The notes below the pieces were generated by a model. That model saw only the letters and a list, made by a program, of their open reading frames with translations, was not told the origin of the DNA and searched no databases. A DNA stretch of 64,000 bases from CAYOSF01 sp964406605 (GTDB lineage: Bacteria > Chloroflexota > Dehalococcoidia > DSTF01 > RBG-16-68-14): assembly GCA_964406605.1 (NCBI GenBank), contig CAYOSF010000005.1, positions 124,001 to 188,000 of the forward strand, written 5' to 3'. The translations under genes were made by a program, and so were the position numbers. Below, one piece after another: positions 1 through 7,665 of the stretch. Position 1 is the stretch's first letter. Every line of letters begins with the position of its first letter.

Positions 1-17
1 CCGGCAGATTGGCCTGC

Positions 18-38
18 CCGCGGACTGGAAGTCCGCGG
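18..38. repeat. Short palindrome, REP-like
   Basis: Nine-base perfect arms (CCGCGGACT / AGTCCGCGG) enclose a GGA loop. The layout resembles other intergenic palindromes in this window (32101, 32239, 43788, 44428). No gene is evident in bases 1-228 apart from this hairpin. Confidence 0.5.
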
Positions 39-228
39 CTTCTCGATTCGAGGCCGTGCTGCCCGATTCGGTCAGGGGTGGGCTTTGGCGTCTACGCGCC
101 CGCAACGAACGAACTCCGAATTCTCGCGTCGCTTCACATCTCACTCGCCATGCGCTACCGTAGATGCCGCATCGCGCCGATGTCGGGCAGGCGCCGGCCC
201 GACCGACGCGCCGAGGAGGTGACGCGCC

Positions 229-513
229 ATGGCCTACGTACTCGTCCGACACAAGGTGCAGGATTTCGACAGGTGGAAGGCGGCGTTCGACAAACAGGCG
301 TCCGCACGCGCCGATGCCGGCTCCAGGGGCGGCTACGTCTTCCGCAACCTGGACGACGGCAGCGAGGTGGTCGTTCTGCTGGAGTGGGACGAGCGAGAAA
401 AGGTGCAGAAGTTCATCGTCTCCAAGGACATGCAGGAGACGATGCTGAGCGCGGGCGTGGCCGACCTGCCCACGGTGTACTACCTGGACGCCGTCGACCG
501 GCCGCCGGTGTAG
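229..513 (+). CDS. Small dimeric alpha/beta-barrel (ABM-like) protein
   Basis: This 94-residue protein resembles the antibiotic-biosynthesis-monooxygenase/ferredoxin-like dimeric barrel group. It opens with a beta strand (AYVLVRHKVQDF), has a DFDRWKAAFD helix, a central Gly-rich turn, and a VVVLLEWDE strand followed by a long helix. Such proteins are small, cytosolic and often serve as heme, stress or substrate-binding enzymes; the substrate cannot be read from sequence. The ATG at 229 follows a strong GAGGAGGT ribosome site at about 213-220, which fixes the start. The glycosylase gene begins 14 bases after the stop, so the two are probably cotranscribed. The function is unproven. Confidence 0.7.
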   Translation: MAYVLVRHKVQDFDRWKAAFDKQASARADAGSRGGYVFRNLDDGSEVVVLLEWDEREKVQKFIVSKDMQETMLSAGVADLPTVYYLDAVDRPPV

Positions 514-527
514 ACAAGGACTGCGCC

Positions 528-1097
528 TTGCCTGAGAAGAAGCGCTGCGCGTGGGCAACCGGCGGAAGCGAGCTCACGCTGGCCTACCACGACGAGGAGT
601 GGGGCGTCCCCGTCCACGACGACACCAAGCTCTTCGAGTTCCTGATCCTGGAGGGGGCGCAGGCCGGGCTGAGCTGGGAGACGGTGCTCAAGAAGCGCGA
701 GAACTACCGCAAGGCCTTTGCGGGCTTCGATCCGGCAAAGGTCGCGCACTTCACCGACAAACGAGTCGAGCGGCTGCTTGAGGACCCCGGCATCATCCGC
801 AACCGGATGAAGATCGAGTCGGCGGTCAGGAACGCGCGGGCGCTCCTGGAGGTGCAGGGGGAGTTCGGCTCGTTCGACGCCTACGTCTGGCGCTTCGTGG
901 GCGGCAGGCCGAAGAGGAACCGCTTCCGGTCGCTTTCCCAACTCCCGGCGAAGACTCCCGAATCGGACGCGCTGAGCAAGGACCTGAAGCGCCGCGGCTT
1001 CCGGTTCGTCGGTTCGACCATCTGCTACGCGTTCATGCAGGCGGTGGGCATGGTGAACGACCACGTGGTTGGGTGCTACCGGTATCGAGAGGTGTGA
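528..1097 (+). CDS. tag: DNA-3-methyladenine glycosylase I
   Basis: A 189-residue Tag-family base-excision glycosylase that removes 3-methyladenine from alkylated DNA. Family landmarks are present: the N-terminal KRCAWA...YHDEEWGVP segment, LILEGAQAGLSWETVLKKR, and the C-terminal FVGSTICYAFMQAVGMVNDH followed by GCYR. The early Cys and His and the final His and Cys match the zinc-binding set known for Tag. The length is typical. The start chosen is TTG at 528, with an AAGGA site about 8 bases upstream; no ATG lies nearer the conserved N-terminus, and an in-frame extension to base 9 lacks family similarity. It lies 14 bases after the small barrel protein. Confidence 0.93.
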   Translation: MPEKKRCAWATGGSELTLAYHDEEWGVPVHDDTKLFEFLILEGAQAGLSWETVLKKRENYRKAFAGFDPAKVAHFTDKRVERLLEDPGIIRNRMKIESAVRNARALLEVQGEFGSFDAYVWRFVGGRPKRNRFRSLSQLPAKTPESDALSKDLKRRGFRFVGSTICYAFMQAVGMVNDHVVGCYRYREV

Positions 1098-1180
1098 GGC
1101 AGGGTAGCACGGGCTTCCTCGCCAGGAGCGAGAGCGAGCGGTAGGGAAATAGGGGGCCGCAAGGCGGAAAGGAGCATTCA

Positions 1181-1879
1181 ATGGCGCTGCCAACCATCCA
1201 CCCAGAGAAGATCTCACGGGCAATTCAGCTACCTGTTGCCTGGCTAGCCTGCCTGGTGGTTCTCGTGGTGGTTCTAGTCGAAGGAGGTCTAAGAGCTGAT
1301 GATGCCTGGATGAAGGTTGCACTGGTGGCCGCAGCCGTCGCTGCTATGATTGTCTTTCCCTGCGCTGCCTTCCTCATGCAGACCAAGTGGCGCACCCACA
1401 TTCAGGAAGACCCGTACTTCTCCGACTACCTTGGTCGACAGTTCAAGGACTTCCAGCCCGAGAACGTGCGGCAGCAGCCAAACGCTGAGATGGGGCCTTC
1501 ACAGCACGAACAGTCTTGGGAAGGGATCGAGCAAGAACGAGTGGCCACGTATCAACGCAACAGTGGCCTCTTTCTGGTGCATGATTGGCGTCCGTCTGTT
1601 GAGCGTGGCCAAGTGGCAGACATCGCGATACGATTGCTGCAGCACGGGGATGGAGCTCTCAGCCAGGGAGAAGTGAAGAGTGTTGAGTATCATCTTGGAC
1701 CCAAGTTCTTCGACTACCCTGTCATTGAGACCGACCCTCGAGATGACTATCGCCTCGATGTCTCCGCGTACGGGCCGATGCTGTGCCTGGCCCGTGTGCA
1801 CTTCCACGATGCGAGCGAACCGCTGCTGCTGAAGCGCTATGTCGACTTCGATACGTCCCTGCCTGCCCGGCCGGAGTAG
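1181..1879 (+). CDS. Membrane protein with possible C-terminal pYEATS domain
   Basis: A 232-residue protein with two predicted membrane helices (about residues 17-35 and 44-66), an acidic Gln-rich linker, and a cytosolic or external C-terminal beta domain (about 140-222). That domain contains SVEYHLGPKFFDYPV, a following aromatic/Asp-rich turn, and LARVHFHDASEPLLLKRYVDF. The pattern V-x-Y-x-L-x-P-x-F...(A/V)xVxF.DG resembles prokaryotic YEATS (pYEATS) domains, which have been predicted to act in sensing and conflict systems. The start ATG has an AAAGGAG site. Codon use is less GC-biased than in neighbours, suggesting transfer. The pYEATS assignment is pattern recognition only and needs a profile search. 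Confidence 0.55.
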   Translation: MALPTIHPEKISRAIQLPVAWLACLVVLVVVLVEGGLRADDAWMKVALVAAAVAAMIVFPCAAFLMQTKWRTHIQEDPYFSDYLGRQFKDFQPENVRQQPNAEMGPSQHEQSWEGIEQERVATYQRNSGLFLVHDWRPSVERGQVADIAIRLLQHGDGALSQGEVKSVEYHLGPKFFDYPVIETDPRDDYRLDVSAYGPMLCLARVHFHDASEPLLLKRYVDFDTSLPARPE

Positions 1880-1998
1880 GTGAGCGCTCGCCCTGCGCTC
1901 GGCGCAAGAGATACTATTGCTACCGAGTCAGAGAGGTCCTGGATCATCCCTTTGACCGGTGGGCGTCGGAGTTGGAGGCGACGGTCTGACCGTACCTG

Positions 1999-2088
1999 AT
2001 GAGCCTGGGCCTGCGCGATAAGGTTGGCATCTTGCCCGGCGCTAATGGCGGCATCGGGCGGTCGATCGCCCTCGGCCCGCCCACTACC
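1999..2088 (+). pseudogene. Decayed SDR N-terminal fragment (copy 1)
   Basis: Reading from the ATG at 1999 gives LRDKVGILPGANGGIGRSIAL, matching the start of a short-chain dehydrogenase (L-x-x-K-V-x-I-V-T-G-A-x-G-G-I-G-R-x-I-A-L). The resemblance ends at the left repeat of the GIY-YIG element. No Rossmann core or active site follows, so this is a remnant. Bases 1880-1998 hold nothing else recognisable. Confidence 0.45.
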
Positions 2089-2448
2089 GTCATTCCGAGC
2101 GCAGCGAGGAATCTCCGTTGAAGGCTCGCAACGCGTCCTACTACGTCTACATCCTGGCGAGCCGCACCAAGATCCTCTACGTCGGCGTCACCAACCACTT
2201 GGAGCGCCGCATCTGGGAGCACAAGACCGGCATGCTTGAAGGGTTCACCAAGAAGTATAATATCCACAAGCTCGTGTACTGTGAGGACTACGCGCGCATC
2301 CGAGACGCCATCGCTCGAGAGAAGCAGATCAAAGCCTGGCGCAGGCAGAAGAAGGTCGAACTGATCGAGTCCCTTAACCCCGAGTGGGACGACCTCGCGG
2401 AGACTTGGTACGCCGGGCAAAGAGATTCCTCGCTGCGCTCGGAATGAC
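2089..2448. mobile_element. GIY-YIG gene cassette with 26-bp perfect inverted repeats
   Basis: Bases 2089-2114 and 2423-2448 are exact reverse complements over 26 bp. Each contains the core GAGCGCAGCGAGGAATCT or its complement. They enclose a single GIY-YIG nuclease gene whose last nine codons and stop lie inside the right repeat. Similar GIY-YIG genes flanked by GGAATGAC-type repeats occur scattered in many genomes. I infer a small mobile or formerly mobile cassette that inserted into, or between, SDR remnants. Confidence 0.65.
2118..2447 (+). CDS. GIY-YIG nuclease superfamily protein (YhbQ/UPF0213 type)
   Basis: This 109-residue protein has a compact GIY-YIG fold. The two strands read YYVYILAS and LYVGVT (the GIY and YIG positions), followed by LERRIWEHK carrying the conserved Arg, FTKKYNIHKLVYCE, and the Glu-bearing helix AIAREKQIKAWRRQKK. 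The catalytic Glu of the family is plausibly in the REKQIK segment. The start is a TTG at 2118, directly after the left inverted repeat. The C-terminus (RDSSLRSE) is encoded by the right repeat, which is typical of this cassette type. Its role could be DNA nicking or repair, or mobility of the cassette itself. Confidence 0.88.
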   Translation: MKARNASYYVYILASRTKILYVGVTNHLERRIWEHKTGMLEGFTKKYNIHKLVYCEDYARIRDAIAREKQIKAWRRQKKVELIESLNPEWDDLAETWYAGQRDSSLRSE

Positions 2449-2468
2449 GAGAAGGGACAGCCGCTCTG

Positions 2469-2579
2469 CAGCTAGGCCTGCGCGATGAGGTTGCCACCGT
2501 CACCGTCCCGAGCGGGGCCAGCGGGCGGAGCATGGCGGTCGACCTCGCATGCCGCCGAGTCATCGTTCTGCTACGATAG
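2469..2579 (+). pseudogene. Decayed SDR N-terminal fragment (copy 2)
   Basis: The frame from 2469 to the TAG at 2577 reads LRDEVATVTVPSGASGRSMA, then VDLACRRVIV. This again mimics an SDR nucleotide-binding start, now with the Gly motif damaged. The stretch GCCTGCGCGAT(A/G)AGGTTG is shared with copy 1 on the other side of the GIY-YIG cassette, so the two pieces are probably duplicates of one ancestral fragment. Confidence 0.4.
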
Positions 2580-2646
2580 TCCTCGATGTCATGCTCCGCC
2601 CAGCACCGCCAACGCAGCGCCGGTTCTGAATAGAAGGGTTTCCGCC

Positions 2647-3720
2647 ATGCAACCACAGGTCGGGATCATCGGCGCGGGGTTCATCGGGCAGTTCCACGCC
2701 CGCGGCGTCCACGGGCTGATCCGCCAGGGGCTGCTGGACGCCCGCTACGTCGCCGCCTGCGACCGCATCGCGGAGCGGGCGGAGGACTTCGCCCGCATCG
2801 CTGGCCTCGATTCCTGGACGACCGATCCGGACGAGCTGATCGCCTTGCCCGACGTGAACACCGTCTACGTCTGCACGCCCACCGGTAACCACAAGGAGCT
2901 GGTGCGAAAGGCGGCGGCCGCGGGCAAGCACGTCTTCTGCGAGAAGCCGCTGGCGCGCGACCTGGCCGACGCGCGCGACATGTACGATGCCGTCCGAGAG
3001 GCCGGGGTGCGCCACCAGGTCGGGCTGATCCTGCGCCACGCGCCCATCTTCAACGTCCTGAAGGAGATGATGAGCGACCCGAAGCTGGGACGCCCCATGG
3101 CCGTGATCTTCCGGGACGACCAGTTCTTCCCCATCCAGGGCTTCTACGCCAGCGAGTGGCGGAAGGACTTCGCCGTCGCGGGCGGCGGCACGCTCATCGA
3201 GCACAGCATCCATGACCTGGACCTGCTCACCTGGTTGGTGGGCGAGATCGAAAGCCTGAGGGCGGAGACGCGCAATTTCGCCGGCCACGAGGGGGTGGAG
3301 GACCTGGCCTCGGTCTCGCTGCGCTTCGCGAACGGCGCCTCCGGCCAGCTCACCTCGATCTGGCACAACGTCCTGAGCCGACCCAGCGGCCGGCTGCTGG
3401 AGTTCTTCTTTGAGAACGGATACTTCACCGTCGACCGCGACTTCTTCGGGCCGATCCGCTACGAGACGTACGACACCCAGGGCGCGCAGGAGCTGTCCGA
3501 CGAAGAGGTGCGAACGCGCTACCTGGAGCTGGTCGGCCTCGCCGATGCCGGATACCAGGATGCGCTCGGCATGTACTCGCTGGAGGACTACTGGTTCCTG
3601 CGGGCGCTCGCCGACGAGCGCGATCCCTTCCCCGGCTTCGACGTCGCCGTACGCGCCCACGAGCTGGTGGACGCCGTCTACCGCTCCGCCGCCGAGGGCG
3701 GACGAGAGGTCAGCACCTAG
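2647..3720 (+). CDS. Gfo/Idh/MocA family NAD(P)-dependent oxidoreductase
   Basis: A 357-residue oxidoreductase. The N-terminal Rossmann domain (about 1-125) carries GIIGAGFIGQFHA at residues 5-17 and the family motif CEKPLARD near residue 98. The C-terminal Gfo/Idh/MocA alpha/beta domain follows and includes the GGGTLIEHSIHDLDLLTWL segment, where the His and Asp typically line the sugar or cyclitol site. Members oxidise hydroxyls of sugars, inositols or related compounds with NAD(P). The ATG at 2647 was chosen because it sits directly before the Rossmann strand; earlier in-frame codons give no similarity. The CoA-transferase pair follows after 36 bases, but they may have their own promoter. 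Confidence 0.88.
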   Translation: MQPQVGIIGAGFIGQFHARGVHGLIRQGLLDARYVAACDRIAERAEDFARIAGLDSWTTDPDELIALPDVNTVYVCTPTGNHKELVRKAAAAGKHVFCEKPLARDLADARDMYDAVREAGVRHQVGLILRHAPIFNVLKEMMSDPKLGRPMAVIFRDDQFFPIQGFYASEWRKDFAVAGGGTLIEHSIHDLDLLTWLVGEIESLRAETRNFAGHEGVEDLASVSLRFANGASGQLTSIWHNVLSRPSGRLLEFFFENGYFTVDRDFFGPIRYETYDTQGAQELSDEEVRTRYLELVGLADAGYQDALGMYSLEDYWFLRALADERDPFPGFDVAVRAHELVDAVYRSAAEGGREVST

Positions 3721-3741
3721 GCCACCGCCCCCGGTTGCTGC

Positions 3742-3747
3742 TATGAT
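3742..3747 (+). promoter_or_regulatory. -10 box (TATGAT) close to the CoA-transferase start
   Basis: TATGAT ends only 9 bases before the ATG at 3757 and no ribosome-binding site fits between. Transcription would begin at or next to the start codon, implying a leaderless message. The -35 element is not clear. Confidence 0.4.
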
Positions 3748-3756
3748 GGCACTCCC

Positions 3757-4977
3757 ATGCCCGAGGGACTGCTGTCCGAGCTGACCATCCTCGACCTGAC
3801 GGAGGGCGCGAGCGGCCCGTTCTGCACGAAGCTCCTCGCCGACTACGGCGCGCGCGTGATCAAGGTGGAGCGTCCCGACCGGGGCGATCCGGCCCGCCGC
3901 GTCGGGCCGGTCCCGCCGGGCTCGGACCCTTCGGCTTCGCTCAGGGCAGGCCCTGAGGCGGGCGCGCTCTTCCTCTACCTCAACACCGGCAAGGAGGGCG
4001 TCACCCTCGACCTCGAAACGGCCACCGGCCGGGGGCTTCTCCTCGACCTGGCGGAGCACGTCGACGCGGCCGTTGAGGGCTTCCCGGCCGGATACCTCGA
4101 CAAGCTGGGGCTGGGCGTGGAGGCGTTCCACAGCCGCAGCCCGCGTTTGATCATCACCTCCGTTACCACGTTCGGGAGGACGGGGCCGTACGCCGGCTAC
4201 CGGTCGACCGACCTCACCGCGTTCGCCGCCGGCGGCCAGATGTCCCTCGTCGGCGATCCGAACCGGGAGCCGCTGATGACCGCCGGTCATCAGGCCGCGT
4301 ACCAGGCGGGTGCCCACGCCTTCGGCGCCACGCTGGCCGGACTCTACTCGGTCGGGGTCATCGAGGCGGGCCAGGAGGTCGAGGTCTCGGGCATGGAGTG
4401 CATGGCGGCGACGCTGGAGATCGCCCTGACCGAATACGCGTACCACGGCATCGACCTGCTCTCGAAGCGGCGGGACAACTCGCTGGCCGCCACGATTGGC
4501 ATCTTCCCCTGCGCGGACGGCTACCTGGGCGTGCACGTCATGCCGCGCAACTTCCCGACGTTCGCCCGGATCATGGGTGCAGAGTGGATGGCGGAGGACG
4601 AACGGTTTGGTGACTCCACCGCCCGGCTGCTCAACAACGATGATTTGCTCGCCCGCGTCTACGCCTGGGCGGGCGAGGTTACGCGGGAGGAGATCTGCCG
4701 GCGCGCGGCCGAGGAGCGCTGCCCAATGGCGCCCGTTCTGAACATCGACGAGGTGATGGCGCATCCGCATCTGCGCGCGCGGGAGTCGTTCCGGGAGCTT
4801 GAGGACCCAGGCGCCGGGAAGCTCAGCTATCCGGGGCCGCCGTTCCGCCCCGGCGAGGGAGGCTGGGAGCTCCGCCCGGCTCCCCGTCTCGGCGAGCACA
4901 ACGCGTTGGTCTACGGCGAGCTGCTGGGCCTGTACGGGCGCGACCTGGTGCGCCTGAGGGCGGCGGGAGCGATCTGA
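3757..4977 (+). CDS. CaiB/BaiF class III CoA-transferase, catalytic Asp missing
   Basis: A 406-residue class III CoA-transferase. The N-terminus (LTILDLTEGASGPFCTKLLADYGARVIKVE) and the large interlocking domain match the family. At the position where formyl-CoA transferase has its catalytic Asp (and where the next gene has Asp175), an ungapped alignment of the two proteins puts Ala181 (motif HQAAYQAG). This subunit may therefore be inactive or structural. Residues about 57-67 (DPSASLRAGPE) come from an inserted REP-like sequence. The stop overlaps the next ATG by one base, so translation of the pair is coupled and a hetero-oligomer is plausible. The substrate is unknown. Confidence 0.88.
   Translation: MPEGLLSELTILDLTEGASGPFCTKLLADYGARVIKVERPDRGDPARRVGPVPPGSDPSASLRAGPEAGALFLYLNTGKEGVTLDLETATGRGLLLDLAEHVDAAVEGFPAGYLDKLGLGVEAFHSRSPRLIITSVTTFGRTGPYAGYRSTDLTAFAAGGQMSLVGDPNREPLMTAGHQAAYQAGAHAFGATLAGLYSVGVIEAGQEVEVSGMECMAATLEIALTEYAYHGIDLLSKRRDNSLAATIGIFPCADGYLGVHVMPRNFPTFARIMGAEWMAEDERFGDSTARLLNNDDLLARVYAWAGEVTREEICRRAAEERCPMAPVLNIDEVMAHPHLRARESFRELEDPGAGKLSYPGPPFRPGEGGWELRPAPRLGEHNALVYGELLGLYGRDLVRLRAAGAI
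3926..3957. repeat. REP-like insertion inside the CoA-transferase gene
   Basis: A CCTTCGGCTTCGCTCAGGG tract followed by a hairpin at 3940-3957 (CTCAGGG / CCCTGAG around CAGG). It is carried in frame and adds about 11 residues to a loop of the CoA-transferase. This sequence type is a familiar dispersed palindrome whose translations read SASLRAG on one strand and CPERSRR on the other. Confidence 0.6.
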
Positions 4978-6221
4978 TGGAGCGTCTGCCGCTGCGGGGC
5001 CTGCGCGTCCTCGACCTGACGAGGGTGTGGGCGGGACCGTACGCCACCCGGCTGCTGGCCGACATGGGCGCTGAGGTGATCAAGGTGGAGGCGCCGGGCG
5101 CGTGGGACATGATGCGCGCCCTCAGCCTGCCCGACGACACGCCGGGCCATGATTACAACAAGTCGTCGTACTTCAACCACTACAATCGAAACAAGTACGG
5201 GTGCGCCATCGACTTCGGCCGGCCGAAGGGCCGCGAACTCGCCCTGCGCCTCGTCGCTCTCTCCGACGTGGTGATTGAGAACCACCGCTCCGACGTGCTG
5301 CAGCAGCTCGGCCTGACCTACGAGACGATGCGAGAGGCGAAGCCGAGCATCATCCTGATATCGATGCCCAGCCACGGACTGTGGGGACCGGAGGCGCACT
5401 ATGTCGCCTACGGCACGCACATCGAGCAGCTCGGCGGGCTGCCGTCGCTGAGCGGCTACCCGGACGGCCCGCCGCAGCGGAGCGGCATCTCCTACGGCGA
5501 CCCGATGGCCGGCACTCTCGCCGCGGCGGCTACCATCGCGGCGCTGCTGTACCGGCGCTGGACGGGGCTGGGCCAGCACATCGAGGCGGCGCAGTGGGAG
5601 TCGTTCCTCTCCTACGTCGGGGAGTTCTTCCTTGGATACTCCATGACGGGTGTCCTGCCGCCGCGCCGGGGCAACCGCCACACGTCCATGGCCCCGCACG
5701 GCGCCTATCGCTGCCGGGGCGAGGACTCCTGGATCGCCATCGCGGTCGGCTCGGACGATGAGTTCGGCGCGCTCTGTCGCGTCATAGGCCAGCCGGAACT
5801 CGCGAGTGACGGCCGCTTCGCCGACGTGGTCTCCCGTCACCGCCACCAGGACGAGCTGGACGCGATCATCTCGGTGTGGACGCACGAGCGGGGGCATCGA
5901 GAGGCCGCGGCGGAGCTGCAGGCGGCGGGAGTGGCGGCCGCGCCGGTGCTGACGGTGCCCGAGATGATGGCCGACCCCCACCTGGCGGACCGCAGCTTCT
6001 GGGAGGAGGTTACCCATCGAGAGGCCGGAACCTGGACCATGGACGGCCCCGCCTGGCGCTTCAGCCTGTCGCCCGCGCACGTTCGCCTTCCCGCTCCCTG
6101 CTTCGCCGAGCACAACGACTACGTCTTCCGCGATCTGCTCGGCCTGAGCGAAGAAGAGGTGGCGGAGCTGGAGCGTGAGGGCGTGACCGCCCGCGAGCCC
6201 GTGCCCGGCCAGGACGTGTGA
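4977..6221 (+). CDS. CaiB/BaiF class III CoA-transferase, catalytic subunit
   Basis: A 414-residue class III CoA-transferase that moves CoA between carboxylic acids. The N-terminal motif LRVLDLTRVWAGPYATRLLAD and the downstream NKYGCAIDF and VVIENHRSDV segments are typical. The YGDPMAG motif supplies Asp175 at the catalytic position known from formyl-CoA transferase. The start codon overlaps the stop of the preceding CoA-transferase (TGATG), and the two proteins are paralogues of different lineages. The close coupling and the missing Asp in the partner suggest a two-subunit enzyme, as known for BbsEF. The substrates cannot be predicted. Confidence 0.9.
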   Translation: MERLPLRGLRVLDLTRVWAGPYATRLLADMGAEVIKVEAPGAWDMMRALSLPDDTPGHDYNKSSYFNHYNRNKYGCAIDFGRPKGRELALRLVALSDVVIENHRSDVLQQLGLTYETMREAKPSIILISMPSHGLWGPEAHYVAYGTHIEQLGGLPSLSGYPDGPPQRSGISYGDPMAGTLAAAATIAALLYRRWTGLGQHIEAAQWESFLSYVGEFFLGYSMTGVLPPRRGNRHTSMAPHGAYRCRGEDSWIAIAVGSDDEFGALCRVIGQPELASDGRFADVVSRHRHQDELDAIISVWTHERGHREAAAELQAAGVAAAPVLTVPEMMADPHLADRSFWEEVTHREAGTWTMDGPAWRFSLSPAHVRLPAPCFAEHNDYVFRDLLGLSEEEVAELEREGVTAREPVPGQDV

Positions 6222-6271
6222 TGGGGCCGCGAAGCCTGCGCCCGTTCGGAGACACGAGAGAGAGGATCAGC

Positions 6272-7567
6272 ATGCAACGTATCCTGGCGCTTCTTCTGGC
6301 CGGCGTCCTTGCGCTGGCTGCCGCCTGCGGGAGCGACGATGGCACCACCCCTGCGCCGTCGCCCACCTCGACACCGGTAGCGGCCGATGCAACGGTCATT
6401 CTGCCCGACGAGCCCGCAGAGGGTTTCGAGGTCGGCGATCCCTCTTTCGAGGCGCTGCCTGGAGCGCAGGCATACTCCGGGCGGCTCGGCGGGACGGTCT
6501 ACCAGATCGAGATGCCCGACGACTGGAACGGGCGGCTGGTGCTCTGGGCCCACGGCTTTCGCGGCTGGGATACCGTGCTGGCGACGGAGGAGCCCCCGGT
6601 TGCGCGGCAGGGCCTCATCGCCGCTGGCACGGCCTGGGCGTCATCCTCCTACAGCGCCAACGGCTACGTGCCCTATCAGGGCGCCCACGAGACGGCGGCC
6701 CTGTACGACTACTTCGTCGGGCAGTTCGGACGACCCGATTACACGTACATCGCCGGGGCATCGATGGGCGGCGCGGTGGCGGTGATCTCGCTGGAGCTGT
6801 TTCCCGATCGCTATGACGGCGCGCTCGCTGCCTGCAGCGCAATGGGTCTTGCCGAGGTGGACTTCATCGGACACTACCTGGTGCTGGGCGCATACGCCGC
6901 CGGCGTCACCCAGGAGGAGTACGACTCGATGGAGTCGATGGATGAACTCGTCGATCGCATCGTGACGACGCTGGATGGCGACGCCGAGGCCCGCGATCTC
7001 TTCGAAGGACTGGTGACCGCGCTCACGGGCGGGCCCAGGCCGTTCCGCCACGAGGGCTTTGAGGAGTTCTATCTCCAGAACTTCCAGTTGGCCGCCCAGG
7101 CGGGGTCCGACTCAGAAGGCGTCTTCGACAACATCGATTTCGTCTACCCCGCGGACCCGAACGGCGACGTCACCGCCGACGAGCTGAACCGGGACCTGGT
7201 CCGGATCGCCGGTGATCCCGAGGTGCGGAACGTGGCCCCGAACTTCACGGACCGGACCGGCGCTGTCCCCGTTCCTCTGCTCATGATCCACACCACGGGC
7301 GACGGGTGGGTCCCCATCTCTCTCGAGGAGGATTTCCGGCGCGTCGTCGAAGCCGCGGGCAACGGTGACATGCTGGTCCAGCGGGCGGTCAGGGCGCCGG
7401 GCCACTGCGACTTCAGCGCTCAGGAGATCGCGACTGCGGCGGCGGACCTGTTCAACTGGGTCGAGGACGGCATCAAGCCCGCGGGCGAGGAGATTTCGCC
7501 GCCGCTGGAGGACGTCGGGCTTGACTTCACGCAGCCGCTGCATGACGGCGACCCCGGCGGCCTGTAG
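6272..7567 (+). CDS. Secreted lipoprotein, alpha/beta hydrolase
   Basis: A 431-residue predicted lipoprotein. The signal peptide MQRILALLLAGVLALAAAC ends in a lipobox (LAAAC), followed by a Thr/Pro-rich linker. The mature domain has the alpha/beta hydrolase nucleophile elbow GASMGGA, a candidate acid in HTTGDGWVP and a candidate His in APGHCDFS, a complete Ser-Asp-His set. It probably cleaves esters or related bonds at the cell surface. The ATG at 6272 begins the signal peptide and has a GAGAGAGG site; the in-frame extension upstream lacks a signal. It lies 50 bases after the CoA-transferase. The next genes converge on it. Confidence 0.82.
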   Translation: MQRILALLLAGVLALAAACGSDDGTTPAPSPTSTPVAADATVILPDEPAEGFEVGDPSFEALPGAQAYSGRLGGTVYQIEMPDDWNGRLVLWAHGFRGWDTVLATEEPPVARQGLIAAGTAWASSSYSANGYVPYQGAHETAALYDYFVGQFGRPDYTYIAGASMGGAVAVISLELFPDRYDGALAACSAMGLAEVDFIGHYLVLGAYAAGVTQEEYDSMESMDELVDRIVTTLDGDAEARDLFEGLVTALTGGPRPFRHEGFEEFYLQNFQLAAQAGSDSEGVFDNIDFVYPADPNGDVTADELNRDLVRIAGDPEVRNVAPNFTDRTGAVPVPLLMIHTTGDGWVPISLEEDFRRVVEAAGNGDMLVQRAVRAPGHCDFSAQEIATAAADLFNWVEDGIKPAGEEISPPLEDVGLDFTQPLHDGDPGGL

Positions 7568-7665
7568 GGCGACTACGGAGGCGAGGCCGGGGGCGGCCTG
7601 CGGCGGCTCCCACGATCGGGATACGCTTGCCCCGAAGGCGGTGCGTCATCCGAAGCGTTGAAGCT

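Noticed and set aside
9..527. N-terminal extension of the glycosylase to base 9
   Set aside because: The added residues overlap another supported gene and have no similarity to Tag proteins; TTG at 528 fits the family start.
2560..4899. 779-codon open frame on the minus strand
   Set aside because: It lies antisense to two well-supported genes (Gfo/Idh and CoA-transferase), has no recognisable domain, and reflects GC-rich third-position bias.
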